Part shown: positions 7,603-13,965 of the stretch, one piece after another
Numbering within the stretch: the first letter of the stretch is position 1
Layout: the number at the start of each line of letters is the position of its first letter
DNA from: an uncultured bacterium
GTDB taxonomy: Bacteria; Cyanobacteriota; Vampirovibrionia; Gastranaerophilales; Gastranaerophilaceae
Direction of reading: 5' to 3'
Assembly (NCBI GenBank): GCA_945910925.1
Contig: CAMDZX010000028.1
Span: 1 to 15,611 of the forward strand
DNA: 15,611 bases
Translations under genes and position numbers: made by a program
Notes under the pieces: generated by a model
The model's input: only the letters and a program-made list of their open reading frames with translations
What the model was told of the DNA's origin: nothing
The model's database searches: none

Positions 7603-7607
7603 TATGA

Positions 7608-7636
7608 TTTCGCTTTATTACTTGTAACAAGCGAAA
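7608..7636 (+). other. Imperfect hairpin after the 6406-7602 gene
   Basis: TTTCGCTT (7608-7615) pairs with AAGCGAAA (7629-7636) around a loop that contains CTTGTAACAAG. It follows the TAG stop by five bases. No T-run follows, so it is not a standard intrinsic terminator. It may protect the mRNA 3' end or be a protein-binding site. Confidence 0.35.
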
Positions 7637-7725
7637 CAAACAACCTATGGAACACATCTGCTTGAAATTAACTCTCGATAATCTAAACTATTGCCTACTT
7701 TTTTAATAAAATTTAAAAAATAATT

Positions 7726-7753
7726 TTGACTTATACAAAAGCATAATTATATA
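7726..7753 (+). promoter_or_regulatory. Predicted sigma70-type promoter of the flagellar rod operon
   Basis: The -35 element TTGACT (7726-7731, five of six matches) is followed after 16 bases by TATATA (7748-7753); TATACA at 18 bases is an alternative. Transcription would start near 7760, leaving a leader of about 100 bases before the ATG at 7862. No sigma28 (TAAA-N15-GCCGATAA) or sigma54 (TGGCAC-N5-TTGC) flagellar promoter is visible in the gap. Confidence 0.55.
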
Positions 7754-7762
7754 CAAATATAG

Positions 7763-7819
7763 GGTAGTACATACAGAGGATTTTAACTAACATTCCCTAA
7801 TAAAAATCCATGTTGTACC
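7763..7819 (+). promoter_or_regulatory. Long imperfect hairpin in the leader of the flagellar operon
   Basis: Pairs run from the outside in: GGTA (7763-7766) with TACC (7816-7819), then a 2x2 mismatch, ACAT (7769-7772) with ATGT (7810-7813), a 5-base bulge, and GGATTTT (7778-7784) with AAAATCC (7803-7809). The loop is 18 bases. Fifteen base pairs interrupted by one internal loop and one bulge would form almost at the 5' end of the predicted transcript. It ends about 30 bases before the Shine-Dalgarno GAGG (7852-7855). It matches no riboswitch class that I recognise. Confidence 0.5.
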
Positions 7820-7861
7820 GATAACTATAATAGTTTAACTAATGAATTAGCGAGGTAGCAA

Positions 7862-8560
7862 ATGAAGATTAACGGTGGAGTCAGGTATTGTGAACTCGGA
7901 GTGAGGTCATCAATCAGGGCAATGCAAGTAGCAACGGAACTGCTTGGTATAACCAACGAAAACGTTAACGGTTTCGATAAAATCGGATACCAGAGAAAGG
8001 ATGCGGTTGTATCTTCTTTTGCTGAATATCTTGGTGTAGACGGTATTTCCAGAAACGTCGACGATAAAGTCGGACGTATTATGGTATCGGAAAAACCTTT
8101 AGATATCGCACTTGCAAACAAAGGATATTTCCAAATTCAAACCCCTAACGGTGTTCAATTAACACGTGACGGAAGGTTTAAATTGGATAAAAACGGCTAT
8201 CTTTTAACACTTGAAGATAACAATGTTTTATCCGATAGCGGTGTTCCAATCAAGCTTCACAGAGTACCTGAAGACCTCAAAGAAGTTGTTGTCAACAGAA
8301 AAGGTGTTGTTAGCGTATTCAACAGTCAATCAAGAAAACTTGAAGCCGTTGCGTGTCTGGGTATTGTTGATGCAAACGGTATGGCAGTTATGAATCCCGA
8401 TGTTAAACAAGGGTTTAACGAATATTCTAACGTATCATTACAGAACGAGTTTTTGGCGGTTATGCCTACCATTAGGAACTTTGAAGCAAACAGACAAATG
8501 TTTATTATGAACAACACTAATATGCAAAAAGCTATAAGCCAATTAGGTTCAGCATCATAA
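7862..8560 (+). CDS. flgF: Flagellar basal-body rod protein, FlgF/FlgG family (first copy)
   Basis: Rod subunits of this family are exported by the flagellar type III apparatus and build the rod in the periplasm. The protein has 232 residues, slightly short for FlgF/FlgG (about 240-265). The central family block is clear: PLDIALANKGYFQIQTPNG (79-97), then TRDGRFKLDKNGYLLT (101-116). The C-terminal rod helix with SNV and R.FEANRQMF (189-214) also fits. The N-terminal signature that normally reads NNLANvNTtGYK is degenerate here (TNENVNGFDKIGYQ, 31-44). Start ATG 7862 has GAGG six bases upstream. It is the first gene of the rod operon, 14 bases before the next paralogue. Assigning it to FlgF rather than FlgG rests on gene order and is uncertain; family membership is secure. 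Confidence 0.88.
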   Translation: MKINGGVRYCELGVRSSIRAMQVATELLGITNENVNGFDKIGYQRKDAVVSSFAEYLGVDGISRNVDDKVGRIMVSEKPLDIALANKGYFQIQTPNGVQLTRDGRFKLDKNGYLLTLEDNNVLSDSGVPIKLHRVPEDLKEVVVNRKGVVSVFNSQSRKLEAVACLGIVDANGMAVMNPDVKQGFNEYSNVSLQNEFLAVMPTIRNFEANRQMFIMNNTNMQKAISQLGSAS

Positions 8561-8574
8561 GGAGATAACAGAGT

Positions 8575-9288
8575 ATGTTTAACGCACAAGCAATAGTAAG
8601 AAGAAGTATTAATAACGCAACTAACCAATTTGATAGGCTTGCATACGTAGGTAATAACCTTGCAAACTACAATACAAGCGGGTATAAGTGCGTACGTTTT
8701 GAACAAATGCTCAAAGAATGCGGATATATAGAAGGTGCGATAAGAACTGATTCAAAACAAGGTTCAATCAGAATTACTGACAATCCGTATGATGTTGCAA
8801 TTGATGGACCGGGATATATTCCTGTAACATCTCCTGACGGCGAAACTCAATATACGAGAGATGGTGCGTTTAAAAGAGGTGCAGACGGCTATTTGTACAC
8901 ACTTGATGATTGGATTGTAGGCGACGGTATAAAATTCCCGCCAAACTGTTATAAGTTCCAAATAAAATCTAACGGCGACATTATGAGCTATGATGAGGCA
9001 GGTTCTCCGGGTAAAAAGGTCGGGACAATCCCTCTTGTAACCTTTGATGCTCCTGAAGAACTTGAACAAGGTGTTTACAATAAAATGGTCGCAACACCTG
9101 ACTCGGGGCAACCGAAATTGGTTCTGCATCACGAGAGATTTAAACAAAATTGTTCTGAAAATTCTAACACAAATATATATGCGGAAGTTAATGATATGTT
9201 AAGACTTAATGCTTCAATGATTGCAAGTATGCGTCTACTTAAAGTTGCTGACGACATGTATAACAAAGGTATCAATATCAGAGAATAG
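8575..9288 (+). CDS. flgG: Flagellar basal-body rod protein, FlgF/FlgG family (second copy)
   Basis: This second rod-family paralogue has 237 residues. Its N-terminal rod signature is canonical: YVGNNLANYNTSGYK (24-38). The core has PYDVAIDGPGYIPVTSPDG (71-89), TQYTRDGAFKRGADGYLYT (91-109) and a following VGDG element. The C-terminal helix (about 198-237) contains SNTN and ends in a hydrophobic heptad-like pattern as in other rod proteins, but it lacks the usual QRAYE-type motif seen in FlgG. A strong AAGGAG lies in the gap after the preceding gene. There is no Sec signal peptide, as expected for proteins exported by the flagellar apparatus. Which of the two paralogues is the distal-rod FlgG cannot be settled from sequence inspection; the symbol is provisional. 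Confidence 0.88.
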   Translation: MFNAQAIVRRSINNATNQFDRLAYVGNNLANYNTSGYKCVRFEQMLKECGYIEGAIRTDSKQGSIRITDNPYDVAIDGPGYIPVTSPDGETQYTRDGAFKRGADGYLYTLDDWIVGDGIKFPPNCYKFQIKSNGDIMSYDEAGSPGKKVGTIPLVTFDAPEELEQGVYNKMVATPDSGQPKLVLHHERFKQNCSENSNTNIYAEVNDMLRLNASMIASMRLLKVADDMYNKGINIRE

Positions 9289-9302
9289 GAGTTTAATTAA
9301 AA

Positions 9303-9647
9303 ATGTCATACGCAAGTTTAGACAGTATTGGAAAAACATCATTAGCACTTGGTTTGATTGCACAACAACAAAGAGCATTGGGTGCAAATATCGCAAACGT
9401 AGATACTCCTGGTTATGTAAGACAACATTTAGATTTTGCATCATATCTTGGGTGTGGTGAACTTGAAACAAAACTTGCTCAAAAGATGGGTCCTTGTCCT
9501 GTATTTCCTGATTATGAGCAAGAGGAAATCAATCCTGCAAACGAATTAACAGAAATGCAGAAAAACGCAATTCTTTACTCAATGGCATCAAGAAGAATGT
9601 CTAATATTATTACACAAATGAAAACAGTTATAAACGTAGGAAAGTAG
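9303..9647 (+). CDS. flgB: Flagellar basal-body rod protein FlgB
   Basis: FlgB is a proximal rod subunit at the base of the rod above the MS ring. The protein has 114 residues, shorter than many FlgB (about 130). The N-terminal rod signature is complete: RALGANIANVDTPGYVRQHLDF (24-45). Residues about 76-86 (EINPANELTEM) replace the family's usual NPN..VDL-type element before the C-terminal rod helix (87-114). The Shine-Dalgarno TAGGAG overlaps the stop of the preceding gene, with a rather long spacing of about 11 bases to the ATG. It is followed seven bases later by flgC, the normal flgBC order. Confidence 0.92.
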   Translation: MSYASLDSIGKTSLALGLIAQQQRALGANIANVDTPGYVRQHLDFASYLGCGELETKLAQKMGPCPVFPDYEQEEINPANELTEMQKNAILYSMASRRMSNIITQMKTVINVGK

Positions 9648-9654
9648 GTGTATT

Positions 9655-10098
9655 ATGGGTATAATGGAATCAATGGATATAGGCTCAAAAGCCCTAAAAT
9701 GTCACGGTATAAGACTAGATATTCACGCAAAAAACATAGCAAATATTGATACTCCTAACTATGTAAGAAAAATTCCTATCCTTAATGCAACCGATGAAAA
9801 CTCGTTTGCTGCGGTTTTGGGACAAATGAAAAACGATGTTTTCGGAACAGGTACGCTTCCTTATCTTCACGGTGGTGTAACTTTCAACGGTGTTATTGAA
9901 GACCCGACTATCGGAGATAAAATTTATCGTCCGGGACACCCTGATGCCGATGCAAACGGCTATATACGTTCTTCTAACGTAAATGCAATGGTTGATATGG
10001 CAGATGCTGTTCTTGCACAACGTGCGTATGAAGCTAACCTTGCCGTAATTAACATTACAAAATCAATGGCGACAAAAGCCGTTGATATCGGAAGATAG
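9655..10098 (+). CDS. flgC: Flagellar basal-body rod protein FlgC
   Basis: FlgC is a proximal rod subunit that assembles with FlgB. The protein has 147 residues, a typical length. It has the N-terminal rod signature IHAKNIANIDTPNYVRK (23-39) and the FlgC-specific YRPGHPDADANGYI (91-104), running into SSNVNAMVDMADAVLAQRAYEANLAVIN (106-133), which is the C-terminal rod helix with QRAYEAN. The ATG at 9655 has AGGTG just upstream; the second ATG at codon 4 is less likely. It is the last gene of the operon. fliE, which often follows flgC, is absent here, and a terminator follows about 100 bases later. Confidence 0.95.
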   Translation: MGIMESMDIGSKALKCHGIRLDIHAKNIANIDTPNYVRKIPILNATDENSFAAVLGQMKNDVFGTGTLPYLHGGVTFNGVIEDPTIGDKIYRPGHPDADANGYIRSSNVNAMVDMADAVLAQRAYEANLAVINITKSMATKAVDIGR

Positions 10099-10194
10099 TG
10101 ATAAACTAAATCTTAAAAATAATTTATAACATAGCAAAGACTCAAAGATATACATACACCTTATTATAATGGAAAAATCAAACCGTTTATTGAC

Positions 10195-10227
10195 AGGCAG
10201 CGGAACTAACCTCTGCCTTTTTTATTT
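10195..10227 (+). terminator. Rho-independent terminator of the flagellar rod operon
   Basis: AGGCAG (10195-10200) pairs with CTGCCT (10213-10218). Two further G-C pairs lie inside a single mismatch, and a TTTTTT-A-TTTT tract follows. The T tract overlaps the stop codon of the convergent gene at 10222. The other 95 bases between flgC and this hairpin show no further feature. Confidence 0.85.
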
Positions 10228-10707
10228 TGTATTTTCCGGTTTTTCGGTTATTGTTTTCTCTGCACTCTTTGTATTTTCAGCCTGTATAGCTTTCTGAACG
10301 GCTTTTTCCAACTTTACTTCTGCGATTTTATCTGCACGTGCTGCCCGTTTTTTATTGATATTATTGTCAAGTAACCCGAATAAACCTTTGGTAATATTTG
10401 ATGAAAGTGCGACAACACCGCTTGCTAATGCAACAGCTCCTATTATTTTACCGGGTGTATTTTTAAAGAATTGCATCTTACCAAAAACTTTGTCTGCAAG
10501 TTTTGTTGCGTTACACATATATTCATCAGTACGCAACCAACCTAATGCAACTATAGAAGCTGCACCACCGATAGTGCCCCCGAAATTTCCCCATGAATTT
10601 GTTTTTTTATAGGGATTACCCTTTGGAGTCAAATCGATTTTTTCGGAAGGTTGTCCTTTCCCTGCAATATGCCCTCTAAAATTAGTATTTGATACGTTAT
10701 TAATCAT
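10222..10707 (-). CDS. Hypothetical small membrane protein with NTNFRG motif
   Basis: This 161-residue protein has no recognised function. It starts MINNVSNTNFRGHIAGKGQ, with a Phe-centred motif at residues 7-12 in an Asn/Ser-rich, acid-free N-terminus. Two hydrophobic segments follow: about 39-58, with glycine-zipper-like spacing GGTIGGAA, and about 87-106. Lys/Ala/Glu-rich, probably coiled, residues 115-161 end the protein. I chose the ATG at 10707 because AAGGGTG lies about nine bases upstream; a GTG 18 bases earlier is in frame but would place that Shine-Dalgarno inside the gene. The gene is monocistronic and convergent with the flagellar rod operon, and lies on the same strand as, but beyond the terminator of, the ribosomal operon. 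Its layout (tag-like N-terminus, hydrophobic Gly/Ala segment, charged tail) resembles the protein at 5861-6268, without clear sequence similarity. Confidence 0.8.
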   Translation of the reverse strand: MINNVSNTNFRGHIAGKGQPSEKIDLTPKGNPYKKTNSWGNFGGTIGGAASIVALGWLRTDEYMCNATKLADKVFGKMQFFKNTPGKIIGAVALASGVVALSSNITKGLFGLLDNNINKKRAARADKIAEVKLEKAVQKAIQAENTKSAEKTITEKPENTK

Positions 10708-10796
10708 GTTTACACACCCTTTCACTTAGAATAAAATAGGAAAATAAAAAAAATTGTCAGTTTATTAAATAAATGTTACAAAAACAATAACTAACA

Positions 10797-10822
10797 AAAA
10801 GACCGGCTTTCGCCGGTCTTTT
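10797..10822 (-). terminator. Rho-independent terminator of the ribosomal protein operon
   Basis: The inverted repeat AAAAGACCGGC / GCCGGTCTTTT encloses a 4-base loop (TTTC on the + strand). On the - strand it is a strong GC stem followed by a U-run, 20 bases after the rpsI stop. It marks the end of the alpha-operon transcript. Confidence 0.92.
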
Positions 10823-10842
10823 GAAATATCTGAAAATAAAGA

Positions 10843-11241
10843 TTAACGTTTTGAGAATTGGAATCTCTTACGTGCTCTTTTTCTACCGTATTTCTTACGT
10901 TCTTTAACTCTTGGGTCTCTTGTTAATAAACCTTCAGAACGTAAAACTGCTTTGTATTCTTCGTTAGATTTTAACAAAGCTCTTGCTATACCATGACGGA
11001 TTGCACCTGATTGAGAAACAACACCACCGCCTACTGCTTTAACTTTTACGTCGTATTTTTCTTGGTTATCAGTTAAAACAAGCGGTCTGTATATCATCAT
11101 TTCAACAGCAGGTCTGTTTCCGATATAAGCAGCCAATGTTTTACCGTTAACAAAAATTCTACCTTTACCTTTTACAAGTTTTACTATTGCGATAGAAGAT
11201 TTTCTGCGGCCTGTTGCCATAATTTCGTTAGATTGTGCCAT
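10843..11241 (-). CDS. rpsI: 30S ribosomal protein S9
   Basis: S9 is a small-subunit protein whose C-terminal tail reaches the P-site tRNA. The protein has 132 residues. Family features are GRRKSSIA near the N-terminus (11-18), GGG...SGAIRHGIARAL (71-89) and the basic C-terminus GLLTRDPRVKERKKYGRK (104-121), ending FQFSKR, with the invariant terminal Lys-Arg that touches tRNA. Its ATG shares one base with the stop of rplM (TAATG), so the two are translationally coupled, the usual rplM-rpsI pairing. The last gene before the terminator. Confidence 0.98.
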   Translation of the reverse strand: MAQSNEIMATGRRKSSIAIVKLVKGKGRIFVNGKTLAAYIGNRPAVEMMIYRPLVLTDNQEKYDVKVKAVGGGVVSQSGAIRHGIARALLKSNEEYKAVLRSEGLLTRDPRVKERKKYGRKRARKRFQFSKR

Positions 11242-11678
11242 TATTTAGCCTCCTTTTCTATCACGATAGGTTTTTGAGCAGCATGTGGATGCTCAGAACC
11301 TGCGTAAACTTTTAATTTAGTAAATTGTTGAGCACCTAAAGTGTTATGTTGTAACATACCCTTAACTGCTTTTTCAATTAATTTTGTTGCGTCTTTTTCT
11401 CGAACTTCTTTTACGGAAGCTGCTTTTAACCCACCCGGATATCCTGTGTGGTGATAATAAATTTTATCAGTTTCTTTATTACCTGAAACTAAAACCTTCT
11501 CAGCGTTAATAACTACAACGAAATCGCCTGTATCAACGTTTGGAGTGTATTCAGGTTTATTCTTTCCTCTTAAAATATTAGCTATTTTAACAGCTAAACG
11601 ACCTAATATTTCGCCTTCGGCATCTATTAAGTACCATTTTCTTTCAACTTCAAGAGGTTTTGCTGAATATGTCTTCAT
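11241..11678 (-). CDS. rplM: 50S ribosomal protein L13
   Basis: L13 is an early-assembly protein of the large subunit. The protein has 145 residues. It shows WYLIDAEGEILGRLA (15-29), HHTGYPGGLK (76-85), AVKGMLQHNTLG (104-115) and the C-terminal KLKVYAGSEHPHAAQKP (121-137), all family signatures. It is preceded by a short 20-base gap after truA and has a GGAG-type Shine-Dalgarno (reverse strand, just above 11678). It overlaps rpsI by one base. There are no anomalies. Confidence 0.98.
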   Translation of the reverse strand: MKTYSAKPLEVERKWYLIDAEGEILGRLAVKIANILRGKNKPEYTPNVDTGDFVVVINAEKVLVSGNKETDKIYYHHTGYPGGLKAASVKEVREKDATKLIEKAVKGMLQHNTLGAQQFTKLKVYAGSEHPHAAQKPIVIEKEAK

Positions 11679-11698
11679 GCTTTATTCTCCGTTTATTT

Positions 11699-12472
11699 TT
11701 AATAACTTACTTTAACTAATGTAAGTCCGTAAGGACTTACTGTCTTGCCCGCTTTTGTGCGGTCTTTTGAATCCAAAACCTCAAGCATATGCTCAGGGTT
11801 CAGATTGTGTCCTTCTATTTCCAGAAGGGTGCCGACGATTGTTCTTACCATATTGTAGAGAAACCTGTTCCCTTCAATATCAATAACAACCTTATCACCA
11901 CATCGTTTACACTCTGCACGTGATATAAAACAAATTTTGCTTGGGTTTAGCGTTCCGGCACTCTTAAAACTTGAAAAATCGTGTTCCCCTAAAAGATAAT
12001 TTAAAGACGTTTGCATCCTCTCAATATCTATCGGATACTTAATACGCATCAAATCCCCGTCAAAAGCATTTTTACATCTGCGATTTATAAACTCATACGT
12101 ATAATGCCTTGATACTGCTGATTTTTGAGCGTGAAACGTATCGGGAACAACCTTCAAGTCTGATACCGAAATATCAGGCGGAAGAATCTCATTCAGACTG
12201 TAAACAAAGTTTGAAGCAACAATATCTTTGTCTAAATCAAAATGAACCGTCTGCCCTGTTGAATTAACTCCGCTATCGGTACGTCCGGAAAAAATTGTTT
12301 TTATCGGCCGATTATTGTCTACGGGGCAATTATTTGCCCCATATATCAAAGTACAAATTGCTTTTTCCAGTTCGCCCTGTATTGTCGGCTTGAACTCTTT
12401 GCCGGATTTGAGTTGTATCTGACTTCCGGAATAGTTTTTACCGATATACTGAACCAGAAAGGCATATCTCAT
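11699..12472 (-). CDS. truA: tRNA pseudouridine synthase A
   Basis: TruA converts uridines 38-40 in the tRNA anticodon stem-loop to pseudouridine. The protein has 257 residues, typical. The catalytic motif is FSGRTDSGVNSTGQ (61-74) with nucleophile Asp66. The family usually has GRTDxGVHAxGQ, so the His after GV is Asn70 here and the following Ala is Ser. Other signatures are FHAQKSAVSRHYTY (113-126), GEHDFSSF (162-169), GNRFLYNMVR (201-210) and the C-terminal GLTLVKVSY. The gene sits between rplQ and rplM, a layout known from Bacillus and Cyanobacteria. It starts four bases after the rplQ stop, so it is co-transcribed with the ribosomal genes. Confidence 0.96.
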   Translation of the reverse strand: MRYAFLVQYIGKNYSGSQIQLKSGKEFKPTIQGELEKAICTLIYGANNCPVDNNRPIKTIFSGRTDSGVNSTGQTVHFDLDKDIVASNFVYSLNEILPPDISVSDLKVVPDTFHAQKSAVSRHYTYEFINRRCKNAFDGDLMRIKYPIDIERMQTSLNYLLGEHDFSSFKSAGTLNPSKICFISRAECKRCGDKVVIDIEGNRFLYNMVRTIVGTLLEIEGHNLNPEHMLEVLDSKDRTKAGKTVSPYGLTLVKVSY

Positions 12473-12476
12473 TCAA

Positions 12477-12905
12477 TTATACCAATTGAATTAATGCCAT
12501 TTCAGTAGCATCACCACGTCTTGGAGGCAAGCGATAAATTCTTGTATATCCGCCTTGACGTTCCGAATACTGTTTGGAAATAACACAGAAAAGCTTTCTT
12601 AACACAGTTTGAGGAGCTAATTTCTTACCTTCTTCAACTGCATCAAATACTTCCGCTGTTTCTAAATCCATGTATTTGCCTGTTTCTTTATCATAGATAA
12701 ACTTAGCAGCTTGTCTTCTTGAGTTCAAGTCACCTTTCTTTGCCAAAGTGATAATACCTTCTGCGTATGGTCTTAAAGCTTTTGCTCTAGCCATAGTAGT
12801 TTTTATTTCACCGTGAACAAAAAGTTCGGTAGCCAATGAACGCAACAAGGCCTTTCTTTGGTCTTGAGCTTTGCTAAGAGTATGTTTCTTACATTGGTGT
12901 CTCAT
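12477..12905 (-). CDS. rplQ: 50S ribosomal protein L17
   Basis: L17 lies near the peptide exit tunnel of the large subunit. The protein has 142 residues, longer than most (about 116-130). The N-terminal RNA-binding part (1-60, MRHQCKKHTLSKAQDQRKALLRSLA...) and C-terminal GGYTRIYRLPPRRGDATEMA (118-137) are canonical. The extra length comes from an insertion at about residues 74-99, between RRQAAKFIYDK and the C-terminal fold; it includes DLETAEVFDAVEEGKKL. The RRQA..FIYDK stretch resembles the cyanobacterial form of L17. It is placed directly after rpoA, the standard order. Confidence 0.97.
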   Translation of the reverse strand: MRHQCKKHTLSKAQDQRKALLRSLATELFVHGEIKTTMARAKALRPYAEGIITLAKKGDLNSRRQAAKFIYDKETGKYMDLETAEVFDAVEEGKKLAPQTVLRKLFCVISKQYSERQGGYTRIYRLPPRRGDATEMALIQLV

Positions 12906-12935
12906 TTTTTTGTTTCCTTATATCTTAATTTACTA

Positions 12936-13940
12936 TTAGTTTTCTTCTCCGATTAGAACACCGTTTTCATCCATCTCAGGATTTGGTGCTAAATCAAGTC
13001 CATGTTCGTGCAATCTTTCAATAACTTCATCTGAAGATTTCTTACCGAAATTCTTGATGTTTAATAAGTCGTGTTCAGATTTTTTCAACAATTCAGACAT
13101 TGAATTGATACTTGCACGTTTCAAACAGTTGTATGCTCTTACAGAAAGTTCAAGTTCTTCAATAGTGATTGAAGGTGCATCTTCTTCTTCAACAACTTCT
13201 TCTTCAACTTCTGTTTCTTCAGCAGAATATGTTTCAATTACAGGAGCTGTACCTGTGATTGAAGCGACTTGAACGAAGTGTTCAATAAGAAGGTTAGCAG
13301 CTTGAGACAATGCTGTTGTAACATCAACAGTACCGTTTGACCAGATTTCCAAAGTTAATTTGTCAAAGTCGATAGAACCGCCGACACGAGTGTTTTCTAC
13401 ATCGTACTTAACACGTTTAATCGGCATGAATGTTGCATCGATAGGTAATACATCAATAGATGCCATATCGTTTGCTACACGTGGAACATCATTTGCAACA
13501 TAGCCTTTACCTGTTTCTACGGTAAATTCTGCGTGGAAACTGCCGCCATCTGCGATTGTACAAATTAACCAGTCAGGATTTACAACCTTAACACCTGCAG
13601 GTAATTGAATATCACTTGCCAAAACAGGACCCGGTTTGTCGATATCAATTCTTAATGTTTGGATATCTTTTGATTCTGTTTTTATAGCCAAACCTTTTAA
13701 GTTTAACAATACGTCAACTACATCTTCCAATACGCCCGGAATAGCTGTGTATTCGTGAGTAATACCTTCTATTCTTGCTGATGTAACTGCTGTACCTTCA
13801 AGGCTTGAAAGTAAAACACGTCTCAATGAATTACCTATTGTAATACCAAAACCTCTTTCCAACGGTTCGATTACAAATTTACCGTATTGGGAACCGTCTG
13901 AACTTGTTGCAGTGTTTACAGTTTTTATTTTTAATTCCAT
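12936..13940 (-). CDS. rpoA: RNA polymerase alpha subunit
   Basis: Alpha dimerises to nucleate RNA polymerase assembly; its C-terminal domain touches UP elements and activators. The protein has 334 residues. The N-terminal domain (1-235) has the dimer motif GFGITIGNSLRRVLLSSLEG (30-49). A markedly acidic linker (241-254, mostly Glu and Val) joins it to the C-terminal domain (about 258-312), where ELSVRAYNCLKRA places Arg268 and Asn271 at the DNA-contacting positions and NIKNFGKKS (294-302) gives the second contact loop. I chose ATG 13940 because the conserved N-terminus starts there and TAGGAG lies ten bases upstream. An in-frame TTG at 13985 would overlap rpsD and add 15 non-conserved residues. 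Confidence 0.97.
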   Translation of the reverse strand: MELKIKTVNTATSSDGSQYGKFVIEPLERGFGITIGNSLRRVLLSSLEGTAVTSARIEGITHEYTAIPGVLEDVVDVLLNLKGLAIKTESKDIQTLRIDIDKPGPVLASDIQLPAGVKVVNPDWLICTIADGGSFHAEFTVETGKGYVANDVPRVANDMASIDVLPIDATFMPIKRVKYDVENTRVGGSIDFDKLTLEIWSNGTVDVTTALSQAANLLIEHFVQVASITGTAPVIETYSAEETEVEEEVVEEEDAPSITIEELELSVRAYNCLKRASINSMSELLKKSEHDLLNIKNFGKKSSDEVIERLHEHGLDLAPNPEMDENGVLIGEEN

Positions 13941-13965
13941 GTTTAAATTTCTCCTATCAATTCTA

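Noticed and set aside
7647..7706. 19-codon reading frame (MEHICLKL...) in the gap before the flagellar operon
   Set aside because: It has no Shine-Dalgarno, no recognisable product, and lies upstream of the predicted promoter.
10190..10195. TTGACA as a -35 promoter element
   Set aside because: No -10 element lies at the right distance, the string overlaps the terminator stem, and no + strand gene follows.
10169..10297. 42-codon hydrophobic reading frame crossing the flagellar terminator
   Set aside because: It has no Shine-Dalgarno, its sequence is the antisense of the orphan at 10222-10707, and it runs through a strong terminator.
10708..10725. GTG start adding six residues to the orphan at 10222-10707
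   Set aside because: The only Shine-Dalgarno-like sequence would then lie inside the gene; it is well spaced for the ATG at 10707.
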